This document shows, one piece after another, positions 1-11,666 of a stretch of DNA of 64,000 bases; the first letter of the stretch is position 1, and each line of letters opens with the position of its first letter. A model generated the notes under the pieces. That model was not told where the DNA came from. It did no database searches and saw nothing but the letters and a program-made list of their open reading frames with translations. A program made the position numbers and the translations under genes. Origin of the DNA: Paraphaeosphaeria minitans (lineage: Eukaryota > Ascomycota > Dothideomycetes > Pleosporales > Didymosphaeriaceae); the NCBI GenBank assembly GCA_015832175.1, contig WJXW01000015.1:248001-312000 (forward strand), in the 5' to 3' direction.

Positions 1-1130
1 TGGATGTTGAGGCGACCAGCTGTCCGTCTGGCGAGAACACCACCGCGCAGACCTGTTATGAATGTCCTATGTGCTAAGTCTATACTATTATTATTATAGA
101 CTATAAGTTCTTTATTAGAATTATCTTCTAATTCTATAGTATCCTCTTCTACATTAATAGTATTATCCTTTTTAAAACTATTATCTTCTCTAGTATTAGT
201 AATACCTTCTATATCTTTAGTATTACTATGATTTACTATAGTAGAACGTTTAGCACTAAATATAGGTACCCCTTCTTTATAATAACATCTACTTAATAGA
301 GTATTATTAGGAGTATAAATATCACAGCTTTCTTTATCAAAAGATAAGCTATAGCCTTTACTAGTAATTAAACTAAGGTTTAAAAGGTTAACACCTAATT
401 TAGGAATATATAATACATCTTTTATTTCTACTAGTCTATTAGTACTAGTAAAATAGAATTCTATATTTCCTATAAAACTTGCTTTAAGAGTATTATTATT
501 ATTTCCCCACTTAATAGTAGTACTAGTGGGTTTAGGGAGTCTTTTATAAAAAGTTCTTTAATATAGCAAGTATGTATAGTAGCTCCAGAATCTAATATAA
601 AGTCAATAGTTTTATTACTATGTATAAACTTTTTAGTCGATAGAATCTGTTTAGAACTACTTTCTAGATTACTGATACTATTGACCTTAGTATTCTTTTT
701 AAGGCTAGGATATTTAGTATAGCAACTAGCTTCTAGGTGACCCTTTTTATTGCAAAAATTACACTTAATAGTCTTATTACTATTAGGTAACTTATTATTT
801 TGGCTATTAGTTTGCATAGACATTTCTATATCTTCTAGGTTATCTTTTCTGTTATTCTTACTATAGTTATAGTAGTTACTAGAACTATAATTATTATAGT
901 TTTTATTTTCAATAGAATTTAACCTTCTAGATTCGTCTAGTAATTGGCTAATTATAGAATCCAAGTCTATATCCTGATTATTATCTATCCTAATAGTCTG
1001 GGTTATAATAGCTACTATATATTCATAATCTTTATTTAGATTATTTAATACTAAGGCTACTAAGAACTTATGAGGTAGATTAATAGATTGAGAACCAAGG
1101 CTATTTACTACTTTTTTAAAGTTATTTAGG
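1..1130 (-). pseudogene. Copia retrotransposon fragment: gag, zinc knuckle, protease, pre-integrase region
   Basis: Reading the minus strand from about 1130 down gives a continuous Ty1/Copia polyprotein. It starts with a gag helical region (motif FLVALVLNNLNKDYEYIVAI), then a CCHC knuckle (CNFCNKKGHLEASC), then the aspartic protease signature FILDSGATIHTC. After one frameshift near 530-545 it continues as KWGNNNNTLKASFIGNIEF and VLYIPKLGVNLLNLSLITSKG, typical of the Copia stretch before the integrase. The open frame stops being Copia-like at about base 55, where base composition turns GC-rich. Nearly every codon ends in A or T. Apart from the frameshift the frame is almost free of stops, which is not what heavy RIP usually leaves. 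The 5' part and LTR were not identified. The family call is firm; whether the element is functional is doubtful. Confidence 0.85.
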
Positions 1131-2867
1131 TAAAGTTACAAATTTCTTTTATAAGTATTTAAAGCAGTATTTATGAGTTCTTTAGATAGTATAAACTCAC
1201 TACTAAAGCCTTTAGCCTCGTGTAGATTTGTTAAATTAATCCATAATTGGTAATGATTATTTATAAATCTAGTTTATAATAGAGGCCCATCTTCTAGACT
1301 AAACTTAATTAAGCTAGTAGCTTTATAAGCGTTTTCTTCTAAAGGACTTTGTTCTCCTAGAGATAGGGTAGTAATACCTCTAGTTATAAGGTTTAAATAG
1401 CCTTCTTTTACTAGGATAGCCTCTAGCCTAATAGACCAAATATCATAATTAGAGCTTCCTTTTAATTTAGGAATTTTAAATGTAGTATCTGCGATTATTA
1501 GACTAGTATACTATAGCTCTAGAATAAATCTAGGGGTATAATATAGTTAAACTTATAAAGTGTCTTATAAAGGTATCCTTTATAGTTTAGATAATACTCA
1601 TTTCTATTATTTTAAAGGGTAATAGGGTGTCTTATAACGGTATCCCTTATATGGAGAAAGCCTTACTTTAGGAATAGTAGACTTCTAGTTATAAGTAATT
1701 TCTTATAAACTAGTATAAATAGCTTTTATAAGTATTCTGAATAACTTATTTTAGCTATAAACCCTTTTATAAGATCCTATGATGAGGTATCTTATACTAA
1801 GTCTATATATAGAGCTTAGAAAGATTTAATAATAGAGATAGCAGTTTCTCTTTACTAACACGACATTATTTCTATTTTTAATTATAATAATCCTTCTTAT
1901 TATAATTATAAGCTCTTTCCTTTAGGGGCCCTTTTAAACTTTATAAGAATAAAGAGTATAATGGCTAAAAAGATTTACTTCTACTGCTATTTGTTTTATT
2001 TTCTAAATAGTGTAGTTTCAAAACCCCTAAGTAGACCTTGAATAAAGCCTAGGTAATCAATCGTTCTAGGTAATAAATCTAGTCTTCTAGTTCTAGATTT
2101 ATATAATAAAGCCTATTATAGGCGATAGCAGACTTTATTCTTTACTAGAAATTTATATTACATAACCCTTAGAATATTCCCTTATATTCTAAGGCCTTCA
2201 CCATTAGAAATATATAAATTAATAGGTTTTCCTCGCCTTATTTCTTACATATTTTACCCTAATAGTATAGTTATATAATAAAATAACCAGCCTACTATAA
2301 GTATACTTAATTACTTATTTCAACCAGAGCCGTGTTCTAGTATTACTACTAGAATCTTCCCCAAGTATGCTACTACTTAATAGTAATAGAGTCGCCTTAG
2401 TATTAAAAATACTAAAGGTTCCTATTAATAAACTATAAAAAATATAATTTATTAATAGTTAGGGGCAATCTGCGGATGGTAGTTTTAATAAGCCACTAGG
2501 TAACCCTTATTACTAAGGACCTAGTAAGTAGGGACTAACTTATACGTAGGTATAAAGTCTTAGGTTATACTGCCTTTACTAACTACTATGTATATAATAG
2601 AATAAAATATAACTCTTCTATTATATAGGTATAGTAGTAGACTATAACCGTTATCCTAATTATATTCTAGTATATGATAGGGTATTCTACCTAGTATAAT
2701 AGCTCTAAGCAAGCTAAGATACTATACGTAGTAAAATAGTCTATTATATTCGCAATATAATAGTATAGATGCTATAGGTATATAACCTAATAGTGTAAGT
2801 AGAAAAGTATTATAACTTTTCCTTCTTATCCTTTTATATTACTAATAGCTTATATAAGCAAAATCCA
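1131..2867. other. AT-rich non-coding or decayed transposon DNA
   Basis: This stretch is extremely AT-rich and full of TA and CTAG words. The part up to about 1500 probably still covers the start of the gag gene on the minus strand, but I cannot follow a clean frame. Two short related segments starting near 1558 and 1625 share the words gtcttataa and ggtatcc, about 67 bp apart, and may be relics of a repeat or LTR. I see no gene here. Confidence 0.4.
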
Positions 2868-3135
2868 TAGTAAGCTAGTAATCATATAGTAAGCTAGTAA
2901 TCATATAGTAAGCTAGTAATCATATAGTAAGCTAGTAATCATATAGTAAGCTAGTAATCATATAGTAAGCTAGTAATCATATAGTAAGCTAGTAATCATA
3001 TAGTAAGCTAGTAATCATATAGTAAGCTAGTAATCATATAGTAAGCTAGTAATCATATAGTAAGCTAGTAATCATATAGTAAGCTAGTAATCATATAGTA
3101 AGCTAGTAATCATATAGTAAGCTAGTAATCATATA
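2868..3135. repeat. 19-bp tandem repeat, about 14 copies
   Basis: The unit atcatatagtaagctagta is repeated head to tail about 14 times with no mismatch that I can see. It sits between two Copia fragments in diverged AT-rich DNA, so the perfect identity points to recent expansion or homogenisation. There are no spacers between units, so it is not a CRISPR array. Confidence 0.95.
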
Positions 3136-5083
3136 AGTATATAAAATTGATACAGCTATAAGCTTTCCGGGCTCATAACCTGTAAGAAAGTAGGGGCAAA
3201 CCAACTCTCTACTAGACTAGAATAGGACCTAGACACTATTTAGTCTAGATTTATAATAGAATAGCGAAAGTATAGCTATAAGATAAACGAGGAGAATAAG
3301 ATAATATAATAACTTAATAGATAGCTTATTACACTAAATGCTAGGTGAAGAGCTACTCGAGGGTGGATAGAATTACTAGTTATATCTTTGTATAACTTTT
3401 CTATGTAGCTGGTATTTTTACTAAATACTAGTATATCGTCTACGTGGGTAGCTAGAAGTATAGGTAGTTCTTTATGTATAAATATACTATTATCTATTTT
3501 AGACTAGTAAAACTTAGTTCTAGTAATATGTTAGATAATAGTAATTGCCATTGTCTACTAGCTTGTTTTAACCCATATAGAGCCTTATTTAACTGGCAAA
3601 TAATAGTACTAAAATGTTTAGTTTTAATACTCTCTTGAATATAGGTTATTTGCTCTTTATCTTTAATAGAATTAATACACTTATTTAAAGCATATTCTTC
3701 TAGTCCAATAGGTAATTGGATATAGGTAGTATTATTATCTAATTTAGCATTGGGAAATGCTTGGTTTCATCCCATTGATATAGTTCCCAATCTAGGTAGT
3801 TAAAAATAGAGAACAATAACCTAATAAGGCTAGGCTTACTAGCAGGGGCAAATGTTTCTTGATAATTAATATTATACTTTTTTAAGAAGCCTTTAGCTAC
3901 CCATCTAGCTTTATATTTTTTAATAGAACCATCTAGGTTAAGCTTTTTAGTTAATACCCATCTACCGGTAATAGGTTTAATAGGGTTATTACTATTATTT
4001 ATAGTAATATTCCAAGTATTATTATTAATTAAGTTATCCACTTCTAGTTTTATGGCTTCTAGATAGTAGTCTTTATTTTTATTTGATAATACTTCTTTAA
4101 AGCTCTTAGGTTCTTCTATATCATTAGAGGTAGTAAGGATATTTTCTATAATACTATTATATATAGTCTTATATGCTATAGTACTATTCTCTATAATATT
4201 ATTAGAATCGTCATCTTCTACTATTATAGTAGAATTAACTTCCTTATTATAAAGTTCTAATTGTTAATTAATAGAAGGGTTACTACTAGAGTTTTCTAGC
4301 TTAGTAAAGATTCCTTGTATACTTTTATAATTATGAGGCCTATAAAAGTACCCTTCTATAATTTTACAATCTCTAGCAACTATAAACCTATTAGTGGCTA
4401 TATTATATAGTTCGTATTGATTATTACTAATATAGCCTACTAAATAGTAAGGAGTAGCTCTACTTTCTAGTTTTTTAACAAAACTAGTAGGTTCTTTATA
4501 TCAAGTTAAAGATGCCCAAATTTTGATAAAGTCTATATTAGGTACTTCTTTAAACTTCATAAAATAGGGAGTCTTAAAATGAATAGAGCTACTAGGAGTT
4601 CTATTATATAATATAGTAGCAGCTAATAAGGCTTTCGCCCAGAGACTTTTAGGTAAATTACTATTGATTAATAGAGCTCGTACTTTGTTAAAAATAAACC
4701 TATTAGTAATTTCAGCTGCACCATTTTGTTCGGGGGTATAAGGGCTACTATATCGTAAAGACATTCCCTTCTTTTCTAGATAATCCATTAAGTCTTTAGA
4801 TTTAAACTCATTATCTAGTTGTAAAGCTTTAATTTTATTGTTACTAAATGTACTATTATTACTAGCTTCTAATTCTAGTTTAGTAATAGTGTCTTTAATA
4901 ACTTTGACTATATTTTTCGTTGTTTTAATAATTCTAATAACAAGGTATTTACTATAACTATCCTTAAAAGTTATATAATATTTATTTTTTAAACTTTTAG
5001 GTGTTATAGGCCCTCCTATATCTAAAAATATTAGTAAAAAGCCTAGTACGAAAGCCCTAAACTATTTAGATTTAATCTATATA
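3136..5083 (-). pseudogene. Copia retrotransposon fragment: integrase core and reverse transcriptase
   Basis: On the minus strand a Copia integrase comes first (4788-4501, motif YSSPYTPEQNGAAEITNR, then LWAKALLAATILYNRTPSS). The linker region and the RT follow (4041-3739, motif KARWVAKGFLKKYNINYQET, with TFAPASKPSLIRLL after it). The RT catalytic motif HVDDILVFSK lies in another frame at about 3452-3419. Stops interrupt the frame at about 4501 (TGA) and 4264 (TAA), and there is a frame change downstream of the RT core. The region upstream of the integrase core is open to about 5080, where the sequence abruptly becomes GC-balanced, so the 5' half is missing. The order IN-RT followed by gag-protease further along the same strand means these are either two tandem copies or a permuted insertion. 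Codon third positions are nearly all A/T. Confidence 0.85.
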
Positions 5084-6465
5084 GGTATCTTGGTGGTGGT
5101 GGAACCGCATCCGGAAATGGAGGTTTCCTGAGCGGGAAATGGAGGCCCGCTTGGCAGCTCGCCGCTTTTATCTGGCCCGTGCGCCGACCCCATCACATAA
5201 AAGTGCGCCGCCCTCGCCGGCCTACCCTTCTCCCTCCATCGTCTCTTTCCTCCCAGCACCCCCTTCCCTCCTAATTGGTCGCTCGGACTCGCCCGTGAGG
5301 CATTTTTTCACCCCTTGGCAATCATGCGACCGCGCACTGCCCGGATGGCTCCAGCTTTCGCCGCGCCCCCCCTGGATGGACCGACGATGAGGGCGCTGCG
5401 CCGTGTCTAAGGCAATTCTCCTATTCCCTGGATGCTGTGCAAGCAGCTCTCTGCTCCTCTGGATTTCGGCCGCTCTGGGTCCCTCGTCTTCCCCATGACC
5501 GAGCAGTGTTCATGGAATCTACCCTGTATTTTGGCACCGCCTTTGAAAGGAAGCCAGCCATCCCTTCGGTTCCTCCTTTCAAAAGGTGCCGTATGCCAGC
5601 TTATCTCGCGTCATCAATCACGCAGGACGGCAATAGAAGCGCCTTGCACGTCTCGATAGCGTCTAAGCGGGAGGGGCGAGGCCCGTGCAATCTCAGCTAG
5701 ACCGTCACCTATTGCACGGAACTGCAAGCCTCGGGAAGATGATTGGCCTGGATTGCCGTTCCTGCAAAGTCGGTTTTAGAGAGAGTCAGATGAGGCAGAC
5801 TCGGCCAGGCTACGACCCGCCATACAGCTAGGCAGGACGATACTGGCACGTACTCGCCCAGTCTGCATTTGACACCGATTGGTGGATTCTGGGTCCGCTT
5901 GACCGTATGCATGACGGCAGGTTGCGTTCTGGCGTCACAGAGTAAGCGGACGGAATGGCTAGAGCGGCCTCTTGATCGAGCAGGAGCCCGCTTGGGCGCC
6001 GATCTGTCTCCAATATCTAGGTCCACCCCACTAAGAGCGTGATTTGAGGCCCGGATGAAGATATGAGCCCAGGTCTGGGTCTCGGAGTTGCCGACGAGTG
6101 GAGAGCCATTGCTGGGAGCCCCCTGATCAACGTGCGGGCACCGGATCAGACGGAACTGTAATCTACAGTCTCGTACGATTGTCGGGCGGCCTCTGACGAA
6201 AAGGAGATGGATCTGCTTCCTACGGTATCTCTTCTGGGAAGCTGGCGCCACTATTCCTCGGTCTCGGGGCGAGTATGGGTGGGATACGTGCTCACGGCTC
6301 CGTCCGACGGCGAAGGGGCTCAATGCGAAAGCTGCACCATTACTAGCATCCAGCGGCTGTGCGGACTTGGGCGCGGAGAGCTCCTCAAGCGTTCTCATTG
6401 CCTACTTAAATGCCTGCGTTTCCCGCTTCTCTGGATTCCTAGGACTTCTGAACACCAACGCCACA
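5084..6465. other. Intergenic GC-balanced region, no supported gene
   Basis: Several ORFs of 60-230 codons occur on both strands, the longest on the minus strand at 5709-6398, but none shows a recognisable domain, consistent splice structure or protein-like composition. A sharp composition change at about 5084 marks the edge of the AT-rich transposon block. Confidence 0.5.
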
Positions 6466-8434
6466 ATGTCAACATTTTTCAGTACTTTTCCTGCCCAGCA
6501 GATGCAAGGCTCCTGCCAATTTGTACATTACGATGTGCCTCCAAAGCAGAGCTCTCGAAGACTCCCAACGAAGAAAGTCATTTCTGCTGACGATGAGTAA
6601 TTACCCCAAATTCGATGATATTCTGGGGATCGAGCCTGATTCGAACAGCGCAAGGGGGACTGGAGAGCAACCTGCACACGCGGCGCATGGTGTTGAAGTC
6701 GTCGATTTGACGTGCTCAGGTAGGCATTCCTATAGCCGCCGTAATGTTGGTATTTTTTCTGGGATTCTATGACAGCTAACAGAGATGTAGCCGACAACGA
6801 AGCCAACTACGAGAACAGTGACAGTGGAAGAGAAAGCAACTTTGGCAGTCGATTGAATCGATCTCACCCCTTGACCAATTCGCGCATAGATGCTGTATCA
6901 GACGATGAAACCAGCGACGATGGTTACCACGCTGATGGAGATGACCGGAGTGGTGTCGTCGAACGCGATGATAATTGCCTCCTCCCTCACCGAGAGAGAA
7001 GCGTCAACTACGAACAAGACGAATATGCTGTGGAAATCCCATCTGGAACGCTGGAGAGCGCAAATCAAGATTATGCTGCTGAGCGTAGTAGCCAAGGTAA
7101 GTGACCGCTAGAATCAGTGTACTTATCTGTGCTGTGTCTAACATTGCGCAGAGATCACATCAGGCATTGGCGACCAGCAGGTGCACTCGATGGCCGATAG
7201 CGCTGAGGGCAAGTGCCGCTCGCAAAGCGAAGATGCGAGGGCACAAAATACGATGTGCGATCCTGCACAGATGTCAAGAAAAAGCGAAGTCATTGACTTG
7301 ACAGATTCAGGTAAGCATGACTGTAATAAGACGTGGCAACGGAACCAGACTAATATAGGCATAAATTGGTGTAGACGACGAAAGCAGTAATGAGGAGGGT
7401 GAAGAGGAGGGCGCGTACCGCTCGCAAGGAGCAAGAAGCAGCAGTGTTTTGCAGGAGGCTCACAATCGCACACGGCCTGCAGCCAGTGAAAGCCCGACAA
7501 TTTCGCTTACTAGCAGCCATATCCCGGCGCAGGATGTTGTGCCTCATGGCCATCCACTGTTCGTGGCGGATACCGGCATCTCCTCTAGCGACCAGTCACT
7601 TCAAACGGCTGGCACTCATGCTATCCAGGACTCGATGGTCGAACCACGGCAGTCGCAGAGATCTGAGCCAGCGAGTGATCAAGGTAAGCGCCCACAATCT
7701 GTAAATGCGTTTGCCGTGCCTAACAGTTGCAAGGCGAATATTCACCGCTCAGAGGCGTAAGCGATGGAGGTGATGATAACCACTATCACAACGATGGCAA
7801 TGGTGATGACAGTCGCGACCAGAGGATGAGCAGCCTGCGGCTGGTTCAAAAACGGAAACGGGATGCTTCGGTCAGTTCTGTAGACCGCAAGCGGCACAGT
7901 CGCACATCGAGCAAAAGATCGAAGCAGAGACTTACGAATGCCGCGCATGCTCCAAAACAGCGAAGTCGATACCTTTCCCACTGTCCTCCTCAATCTACTT
8001 CGAAAGTACTGGCACGCGCGTATGCTGAGGTGCAGTGTAGTGAAGACACTGGCGCCGAAAGTAGCAGCGACGGCGCAGGAAACGATGAGAACTCCAAGGA
8101 GTTGCAGAGCATAGATGACGGTACCGAATACGAGGTAGAGCGGATTCTGAAAAGTGGTCTCAGTCGAGGAAATTTGAAGTATCAGGCCCAATGGGTTGGG
8201 TATGAGGCTGATCCGAGATGGTACAGCGCATCTAACTTCAAAAATAGCCCGCGCAAGCTCCGTGAGTTCCATAAGGCTAATCCTACTGAGCCGGGTCCTC
8301 CAAAAAGGCTTAGTTACTGGGAACGGTGTTACGACGAAGACAGGGATGCAGTTGATTTTCCAGACGATGATAAGCCCGGAAGGACTGTGCGTGGGGGACG
8401 TAGGGCTGTCAGGCGAGGTCGAGCAGCGATCTGA
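6466..8434 (+). CDS. Chromodomain protein with two SUMO-interaction-like motifs, six exons
   Basis: The exons I infer are 6466-6596, 6649-6719, 6791-7096, 7152-7310, 7375-7683 and 7734-8434. All introns are 50-71 nt with GT..AG ends and CTGAT, CTAAC or CTAAT branch-like sequences. The frame is open throughout and starts MSTFFSTFPAQQ. Exons 2 and 4 both end in a near-identical acidic-hydrophobic motif (EVVDLTCS and EVIDLTDS), the form of SUMO-interacting motifs. The last exon has a basic, NLS-like stretch and then a chromodomain (EYEVERIL, YQAQWVGY, WYSASNFKNSPRKLREFH) near the C-terminus. Chromodomains read methylated histone lysines, so a chromatin role is inferred. The middle is long, acidic and low in complexity. 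Introns 2 to 5 are all phase 1. An alternative start is the ATG at 6593, inside the proposed first intron. The last acceptor is AAG, which is less usual. Confidence 0.8.
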
Positions 8435-9187
8435 GCTTTCTAGACTAGAAGAGTGGTGGCACTTTCAGTCTCAATGCATAGATTTGGTTTACTTACATCG
8501 TCTCTAAATCACCCTGAGCAGTGTAGCGTCACAAAGCCTAACCGTATCAGCAGGACTTGTGGTGGTGTTGGGGGGAGAACAAAAGATGCGGACGATTATG
8601 TTGATAATGAACGATTAGTCACGCTCAGAGAGCACATGCACAATATGCAACACCGTAACAACGGCCGCTGTCACCTATGTTGCCCCACGCGGATTTCTTT
8701 ATCGCCGGCTGTATTGCCATAGTCTAATAGACGCTTACGGCCTTTCAACATCGTCCACGTCCCAACATCGTCCACGTCCGGGAAAGGGGGAGGTGGGATT
8801 TCGGGTGGGTTCTGGCGGTCGGGTCTGCCCAAGAATTACATATAGTGCAGAGACGACCGCCTGCTTTCTCGTACACAGCGTTCTGAACCGGCGTATCCTC
8901 CCCTTCGCGTCCAGTTTCGTGCGCAGGTCGAGGGTATTGCGCGTCTTGAGGCGCCTGTTGACAGGCACTCTGTTGAGCATGGCACGCTGTTGGACTGAGC
9001 AAGCTGAGGGAACCGCGCTCGGCTTAAGAAATGATCTGAGAAGTTAATTAGTTCAGAGGCGTCTGTAAGGAAGGAAGCTGAAAAGGAGAAGTTGCGGGGT
9101 AGATCGCGCCACTAGGAACGCAATGCTATTCCCAAAAGCAAGCGCACAGCAGGAGAGGTGGGGTGGGGAGGGGAGGATGGGGTTGAT
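8435..9187. other. Intergenic region with a short direct duplication
   Basis: No convincing coding sequence. The 17-base word caacatcgtccacgtcc occurs twice in direct orientation within about 8748-8780. The ORFs in this stretch on both strands lack recognisable features. Confidence 0.5.
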
Positions 9188-9740
9188 TCAGCTAGCTAAG
9201 AAGACCATCGCGTTAAACAAGAGGGCGTTGCACACGCTCTTGTATCGCTCCTCCAAGGTCGCCATCTCGACGAGAGGCTCGTCCCAACCGGTGATGGCGC
9301 TGAAGTCAGTCACCTGCGAGAGTTGCCACTGCGAGGTGTTGCCGTGGCGAGCGAGCTCGGTCACGAAGATATACGCCTGCCCGTTGTCACCCTTCGCCCA
9401 GAATCTAGCCACCGGGCATGCCTAGGCTTGCCCAGAACTAAGTGTTGCCGTCCCCAGACCTGCCCAGCAGGAGGTCTCCCGGCGTCTTCAGTGGGGTATA
9501 CGTGGAGGGAACCCACTCGAGGGCTTCCTCTGGAGGCTCAGTGGCGGCGGAGGGGACGGTAGAAGTGACGAGGACTTGGTCGGGCGGTCTTCGTCGTCGA
9601 CGTTGAAGGCGCCTGTCAGGTGGAGTGGAGAGTGTGTGCGAGGAGTAAAGAGGTGCGAGGAGTAAAGAGGTGCGAGGAGGGGTGCGAGGAGTAGAGAGGT
9701 GGCAGGCTGCTGCCAAAGACACCCTCGCTATACTGCGCAT
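9188..9740 (-). CDS. Unknown protein, two exons
   Basis: Exon 1 (to 9460) and exon 2 (9404-9188) join in frame across a 55-nt intron with GT..TAG ends (9459-9405). The joined region reads LKTPGDLLLGRFWAKGDNG. The C-terminal part looks like real folded protein: GQAYIFVTELARHGNTSQWQ, a WDEPLVEMATLEERYKSV helix and a hydrophobic end. The N-terminus is rich in Arg, Ser and Thr and could be a mitochondrial-type leader or simply spurious. It overlaps a minisatellite at 9636-9701, so the true start is uncertain. I do not recognise the family. Confidence 0.5.
9636..9701. repeat. Minisatellite, about 17-bp unit
   Basis: The unit gtgcgaggagtaaagag is repeated about 3.5 times with small changes. It falls in the N-terminal coding region proposed for the minus-strand orphan gene, so copy-number change would alter that reading frame or its 5' UTR. 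Confidence 0.75.
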
Positions 9741-9913
9741 CGTTTGTTTAGGGCTCTCCCTCTTACCTCAACTGCCGTTGGAACCTCCCATCTCTCTTAC
9801 CGCGAGCGCTTTCGCCGCCCCCTGGTCTCTCACCTTGGGCGCTTTCGCTGCCTCCTCTTTCACCCAGCATACATTACACGAAGCAGGGGCTGCAGTGAAG
9901 GCAGACGAGGCCT

Positions 9914-10190
9914 TTACCCCTGATCAAGAATTGCCCTAAGGTCTGCTCTCCACCTGCTCAATCGTACGTCGTCGATAAGTCGTTGCTGTATGGATTTCCG
10001 TATGTCTCTGTCCACCAGCTCGCTTTGTAGATCGACGAAGTCCTGCTGCTGTATAGATGTCTTTAACGAACTCTCAATGTACCGTTCTTTGCAACTGGCC
10101 AAGAGGGTGTGCGAGTTCTGAAGCTACCATGCAGATAATCTGCCCGCACAGAACACTCATCAAGGGCATCGAGGATAATATACACATGGG
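9914..10190 (-). pseudogene. NACHT (STAND NTPase) gene remnant
   Basis: On the minus strand at about 10185-10135 one frame reads VYIILDALDECSVRADYL, the Walker B region of fungal NACHT domains (hhhhDALDEC). Shortly after, in another frame, comes HTLLASCKERYIE followed by LQSELVDRDIRKSIQQRL and SRWRADLRAIL, which matches the segment that follows the arginine sensor in fungal NACHT-ankyrin proteins. The change of frame between the two and the lack of P-loop and repeat domains show this is a broken relic. In fungi such proteins act in heterokaryon incompatibility and innate-type recognition; nothing functional is expected from this copy. Confidence 0.75.
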
Positions 10191-10317
10191 GAAACAGTGT
10201 CCATAACAAGGCCCTGGGCGAGATTGCGGGTTCCTGTTCTGGACCCTAGCAAGACTCTATTCTGGGAGTCAGCAAGCTTCCAGTTCCCGATTCCAGGCCC
10301 TAATTTATGTCCATGTT

Positions 10318-11413
10318 TCAGTCACCTTTCCCTGAATTCGCCCGCTTGCTGAGCGTATGTACCACTCCGATGTATCTGTTTTGGCGTTGCCGAGGGGGTT
10401 TGTCGTGGCTCCGCTGCGGAGAGACGTCGTCAGCGCTATCGAGGTGTTGACGGCGAGTGATTTGGCGGTAACAGAAGTCCATCGCGATCGGGGCAGGCGT
10501 GTAGCAGTTGGTGATCGTCGGACGATTCAGGTCTTCGCATTGTTCAAAGAAATGGTAGTAGTACTCGGCAACTTCGGTCGTGGTCGTAGTCTCCCTTTCC
10601 ACACATGGCTCGAAGGGGCGGCGGCAGCTCGAGCAGTGCTGGCCCAATCCTCTCCCAATCGCCCCACATTTACCATTTCTCTGTCGCCTGCTTCGAGAAC
10701 TCGTCGACGCTTCCAGTTTTTCTGCTGCGATGTGTTGTGTAAAGCAGTTTTTCTGGCGGGGAAGACTTCTTCATTGGAATAACTATTTTCCCCAGCAAAT
10801 CGCTCTGCATCCTCGTCATCTCCCTCGGACGTTCTTCGTCGCTTCCTCGTACACGAAATGTCCAATGAACTATCAGCGGATGGCGGTGGAGATGGAAGCC
10901 ATTCGATTTGGCGTGACTTCCGATGCTTCCGCGCTCTCCTTGTCTTGTCTGCTATCACTGGATTTCGCGGGCTGACCTCAGTGTCAGTGACACCAAATTC
11001 AGTATTGTCGCTTCCAGTATCGGACGTTTGGCCCTCGAATTCTTCTTGCGCCTTTAACTCGGCAGCGCGCTGTTCCCTGATCTCTGGCGGCGTGTGTCCC
11101 ATTCGCCACTCGTCGGCAGCGCCGTGGTACATTTTCATCCTGCATATTTGTTCTGTGAACACGGCGTGCAGCTCTCGTTCAAGTCGGGCAACGAAAGAGT
11201 CATCGCAGGTTTGTTGAAACACCGGGGTGCGCGCACGAGGAATAAGGAAGGCACCTTGGGTAGCAACGACGTCGAAGCAGTCCTGGAGATCCATGCTATT
11301 GTCAGCGAAAAGTCCGCCATGCACGTGTGAATAAAGGGCAGAAGTGAAAGGCTTACGACAAGCGGATCTTGGTTGGTGCCTGTGGCGGGCGAGGTGTCTG
11401 ACTGCGACGTCAT
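10318..11413 (-). CDS. Unknown basic, probably nuclear protein
   Basis: Exon 1 (11413-11357, starts MTSQSDTSPATG) joins in frame to an exon from 11282 through a 74-nt GT..CAG intron with a CTGAC branch. The main exon reads DCFDVVATQGAFLIPRAR, then a helical, Glu-rich section, an acidic Ser/Thr stretch and several basic clusters (TRRARKHRKSR, CTRKRRR, KNWKRRR) typical of nuclear localisation. Unspliced, the frame stops at 10527. A second, protein-like frame (CSSCRRPF, EVAEYYYHFFEQCEDLNR) continues to 10318 and could be reached through a very short intron near 10642-10676 (GTAAAT..CCAG, about 35 nt) or marks a frameshift. I do not recognise the family. Upstream in-frame codons beyond 11413 may also belong to it. 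Confidence 0.6.
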
Positions 11414-11666
11414 GGCCAACGACGGGAATTTTGGTCGGGCTGCTTTGCGAGAGAGCGGCGAGGCTAGCATGGACATATATACATCAGTCAGCAGACGCGC
11501 GCGTGGTCCGAGCTCATCGGTCACGTGTATTCCTGCGGGGACTAATGGGTCACAATTGAAGAAACACAATGTTACAGATGCTACGAATAATGGAAAGTGC
11601 ACAGATCTATATGACTCAGCTCGGGTGTTATCATAATACAGAAACGCCGGGCCTTCCTGATAATTC

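Noticed and set aside
2868..3135. CRISPR-like array
   Set aside because: The 19-bp units are contiguous with no spacers and the genome is eukaryotic.
5709..6398. 229-codon minus-strand ORF
   Set aside because: Composition and motifs do not look like folded protein, and there are overlapping ORFs of similar quality on the other strand.
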